A stretch of 8,004 nucleotides of DNA from NCBI GenBank assembly GCA_021812265.1, contig JAKAOI010000086.1, positions 1 through 8,004 on the forward strand, in the 5' to 3' direction. The stretch comes from Chloroflexota bacterium (GTDB lineage: Bacteria > Chloroflexota > Ktedonobacteria > Ktedonobacterales > JACDGC01). The notes beneath the pieces are model-generated. The model saw only the letters and a program-made list of their open reading frames with translations. It was not told the DNA's origin and searched no databases. Shown one piece after another: positions 6,660-8,004 of the stretch (its first letter is position 1; each line of letters opens with the position of its first letter). The position numbers were made by a program, and so were the translations under genes.

Positions 6660-6756
6660 GGAAAGGATTCAGGAAAAAGCGTTTACGCGCTGCAAAAAGC
6701 TGTAAAGTAAACAGTTATTTGCGAGAACGTTTTTGCTATACCCCTGAATCATTTCC
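6660..6756. repeat. 97-bp imperfect palindrome between two small genes
   Basis: The outer arms GGAAAGGATTCAGG (6660-6673) and CCTGAATCATTTCC (6743-6756) are inverted with 13 of 14 matches. Inside, the arms continue with shared AAAA, CGTT, CGC and AAA blocks to a centre of CTGT (6700-6703), 7-nt loop, ACAG (6711-6714). The whole can fold as one long hairpin on either strand. An alternative inner pairing is GTTTAC (6681-6686) with GTAAAC (6707-6712), followed on the minus strand by GCTTTTT, which could act as a terminator. No gene is present in it. It fits a small foldback repeat or an intercistronic regulator. Confidence 0.6.
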
Positions 6757-6770
6757 GTGATGTTGTTTTA

Positions 6771-7016
6771 TTAACCGCCAATAATTCTTGGCACAAGAAT
6801 TATTTGATCTGCCAGTGGATCAAACGATTCGATACGAGTAGTAGTTTTGTCTGTATTCACTTTAAAGGCAGAACATCCGCGGCTGCGGGCATCCTTAAAA
6901 ATATGCTCCGCTTCGCGCACGGCGGCTTCTGCTTCGGGATCGCCTACAGTAAATTTTTCTGTATCCCAAGTAACGCGATCATCGCCTCTGCGGGAGAGCG
7001 TTCTCATAATACCCAT
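6771..7016 (-). CDS. Small protein with C-terminal Gly-Gly, possibly ubiquitin-like
   Basis: This encodes 81 residues ending PRIIGG. The predicted order is strand RVTW (14-17), strand KFTVG (21-25), a long helix PEAEAAVREAEHIFKDARSR (27-46), strand SAFKV (49-53), strand TTRIESF (59-65), a turn, then strand QIILVP (71-76) and the free Gly80-Gly81 tail. This is the order of a beta-grasp fold, and the terminal Gly-Gly is what ubiquitin-like, ThiS and MoaD proteins use for adenylation. The resemblance is topological only, and no E1, E2 or protease gene is visible. I recall close hypothetical proteins from Chloroflexota, also ending LVPRxxGG. The ATG at 7016 is preceded by AAGGAG (7030-7035). ATG 7007 is three codons later and also possible. 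It lies 29 bp after the kinase gene, so co-transcription is likely. One cysteine is at 48. Confidence 0.8.
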   Translation of the reverse strand: MGIMRTLSRRGDDRVTWDTEKFTVGDPEAEAAVREAEHIFKDARSRGCSAFKVNTDKTTTRIESFDPLADQIILVPRIIGG

Positions 7017-7029
7017 AGTTTTTGCATTG

Positions 7030-7035
7030 CTCCTT
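7030..7035 (-). promoter_or_regulatory. Ribosome binding site of the Gly-Gly protein gene
   Basis: AAGGAG, read on the minus strand at 7035-7030, lies 13 nt before the ATG at 7016. A nearer ATG at 7027 is out of frame and would make only seven codons (MQKLWVL) that overlap the true start. The spacing is long, but it matches the TPR and small membrane protein genes of this window. Confidence 0.65.
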
Positions 7036-7045
7036 CACTGAAGTG

Positions 7046-8004
7046 TTATATTTTGACCGGCATTCCGGTTAAAATCGGAATAGTAACGGTAAAAGTGGTT
7101 CCTACACCGACATTGCTTTCAACATTGATTTTACCGTGGTGATTATCAACAATAGATTTAACGATGGCAAGGCCCAGTCCTTTTCCCTTATATTTTTTTT
7201 CTTTTTGGTTATCCGCTTGATAAAACCGTTCAAAAATATGCTCCTGATCTTCTTTACGGATACCACAGCCAGTATCTTTAACCCGGATCACAAATTCTTT
7301 GGCGGATGTATGCGCGTCAACCCAAATATTACCTTCTTTATCGGTAAATTTAATGGCGTTTGTCAGCAAATTCCTTAACATTTGCTCCAACCGTTCGGGA
7401 TCGCCCCACACCAAAGCATAAGTTTTCGGCATTGGTGGATGCAGATTGATATTTTTTTCCTCAGCCAGAATCCTTACCTCATTGAAGGCTTCGTCAATAA
7501 TATTTTGAATTTGAACTGAGTTGGAGAAGCTATAATCATTGTACCCAATATCATCATACGCCAGAAGCAACAGATCATTAATCCGGTTATTCATACTTGC
7601 CAAATTGCATTCTGCCTGCCCGGCTAATGTATATATCTGCTTCATTTGCAAGTTCTTCGACTGCATTTTTATATAACTGATATTTATGGTTAATGTTTGC
7701 ATCGGCGAACGAACCTCATGGGCAATCATTTGCAGAAACTCAGCTTTTTTCATATCAAGATTGCGTATGGAGGTAATATCTTTAATGACTACCACAATCT
7801 GATTATTTGCAGAGCGAATAGGCGCAATAGTTATCAGCACACGCCGCGAAGTTCCAACAATGTGAGCGCCATGAATTTCATATTCGATATTAGATGAAGC
7901 GGCGCGTTTTCCAATGGCGGCGTCTAAAGCCGCGTTTAATGCGCTGGCGCCGTATGCGCTGCGATAATTCGTATTTTCCCCGAGGCGCAACGCCTGTTTA
8001 ATAT
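7046..8004 (-). CDS. Sensor histidine kinase, N-terminus beyond the window
   Basis: The reading frame is open to the window edge, so the 5' end is missing. A TTG at 7990 could be read as a start, but it lies inside a PAS-like domain whose frame continues upstream as Ile-Lys-Gln-Ala-Leu. Counting that Leu as residue 1, a PAS-like end (about 50-78, VLITIAPIRS...VVVIKDIT) leads to the dimerisation domain with phosphorylated His91 in AHEVRSPMQ. The ATP-binding domain follows: N box LLTNAIKF (208-215, Asn211), G1 box DTGCGI (239-244), F box FERFYQAD (253-260) and G2 box GKGLGLAI (269-276). No membrane segment is visible in this part. It would autophosphorylate and pass phosphate to a response regulator, none of which is present here. 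The Gly-Gly protein gene follows 29 bp downstream. An A8 tract (7193-7200) codes part of the lid before the G2 box. Confidence 0.93.
   Translation of the reverse strand, partial: IKQALRLGENTNYRSAYGASALNAALDAAIGKRAASSNIEYEIHGAHIVGTSRRVLITIAPIRSANNQIVVVIKDITSIRNLDMKKAEFLQMIAHEVRSPMQTLTINISYIKMQSKNLQMKQIYTLAGQAECNLASMNNRINDLLLLAYDDIGYNDYSFSNSVQIQNIIDEAFNEVRILAEEKNINLHPPMPKTYALVWGDPERLEQMLRNLLTNAIKFTDKEGNIWVDAHTSAKEFVIRVKDTGCGIRKEDQEHIFERFYQADNQKEKKYKGKGLGLAIVKSIVDNHHGKINVESNVGVGTTFTVTIPILTGMPVKI
7050..7075 (-). other. Hairpin at the 3' end of the kinase gene
   Basis: ATTTTGACCGG (7050-7060) and CCGGTTAAAAT (7065-7075) are 11-bp arms with one mismatch and a 4-nt loop. The structure covers the last codons of the kinase and ends just before its stop codon (7046-7048). 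No T-run follows on the minus strand, so it looks more like an intercistronic processing or stability element than a terminator. Confidence 0.5.

Noticed and set aside
7988..7990. TTG at 7990 as the true start of the histidine kinase
   Set aside because: The frame stays open to the window edge and the start would fall inside a PAS-like domain, so the gene is better read as cut by the window.
1..8004. CRISPR array, tRNA, rRNA, integrase or transposase
   Set aside because: I found no regularly spaced direct repeats, no cloverleaf sequences and no recombinase motifs on either strand.

Overview
The window reads as a stretch of bacterial chromosome of moderate GC content. It has six complete genes and one gene cut by the right edge. 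There are no rRNA or tRNA genes, no transposase, no phage genes and no CRISPR array. The organism is most likely a member of the Chloroflexota or a related lineage. This rests on my memory of similar proteins there: a long cytoplasmic TPR protein with a Pro/Gln-rich middle, an ~80-residue protein ending in Gly-Gly, and a one-span membrane protein with a conserved MHKLMIEA segment. I could not run a search to confirm it.

Layout. Positions 1-325 hold a non-coding leader with an extended -10 promoter and hairpin-forming sequence. A 940-residue TPR scaffold protein follows on the plus strand (326-3148). Everything else is on the minus strand. In transcription order these are: a sensor histidine kinase whose 5' part lies beyond position 8004; an 81-residue protein ending in Gly-Gly (6771-7016); a 152-residue one-span membrane protein (6160-6618); a non-coding gap of about 430 bp; a propeller-like lipoprotein (4434-5729); a 110-residue glycine-rich membrane protein (3974-4306); and a NadD/NMNAT-type nucleotidyltransferase (3130-3951). 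The tail of the last gene overlaps the tail of the TPR gene by 19 bp.

How the genes may work together. The kinase and the Gly-Gly protein are 29 bp apart and probably form an operon, perhaps with the 152-residue protein behind a palindrome-filled gap. The lipoprotein, the small membrane protein and the nucleotidyltransferase may be a second unit. No response regulator, E1-like enzyme or protease is visible, so partners of the kinase and of the Gly-Gly protein, if any, lie elsewhere.

Most notable signals. (1) The 81-residue protein has a predicted strand-strand-helix-strand-strand-strand order and a terminal Gly-Gly, as in ubiquitin-like/ThiS/MoaD modifiers. (2) Palindromes sit at most gene junctions: 3161-3220, 4328-4396, 6061-6083, 6660-6756 and 7050-7075. 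Two of these (4328-4396 and 6660-6756) look like small dispersed palindromic elements. One (3161-3220) lies inside coding sequence just past the stop codon of the opposing gene.
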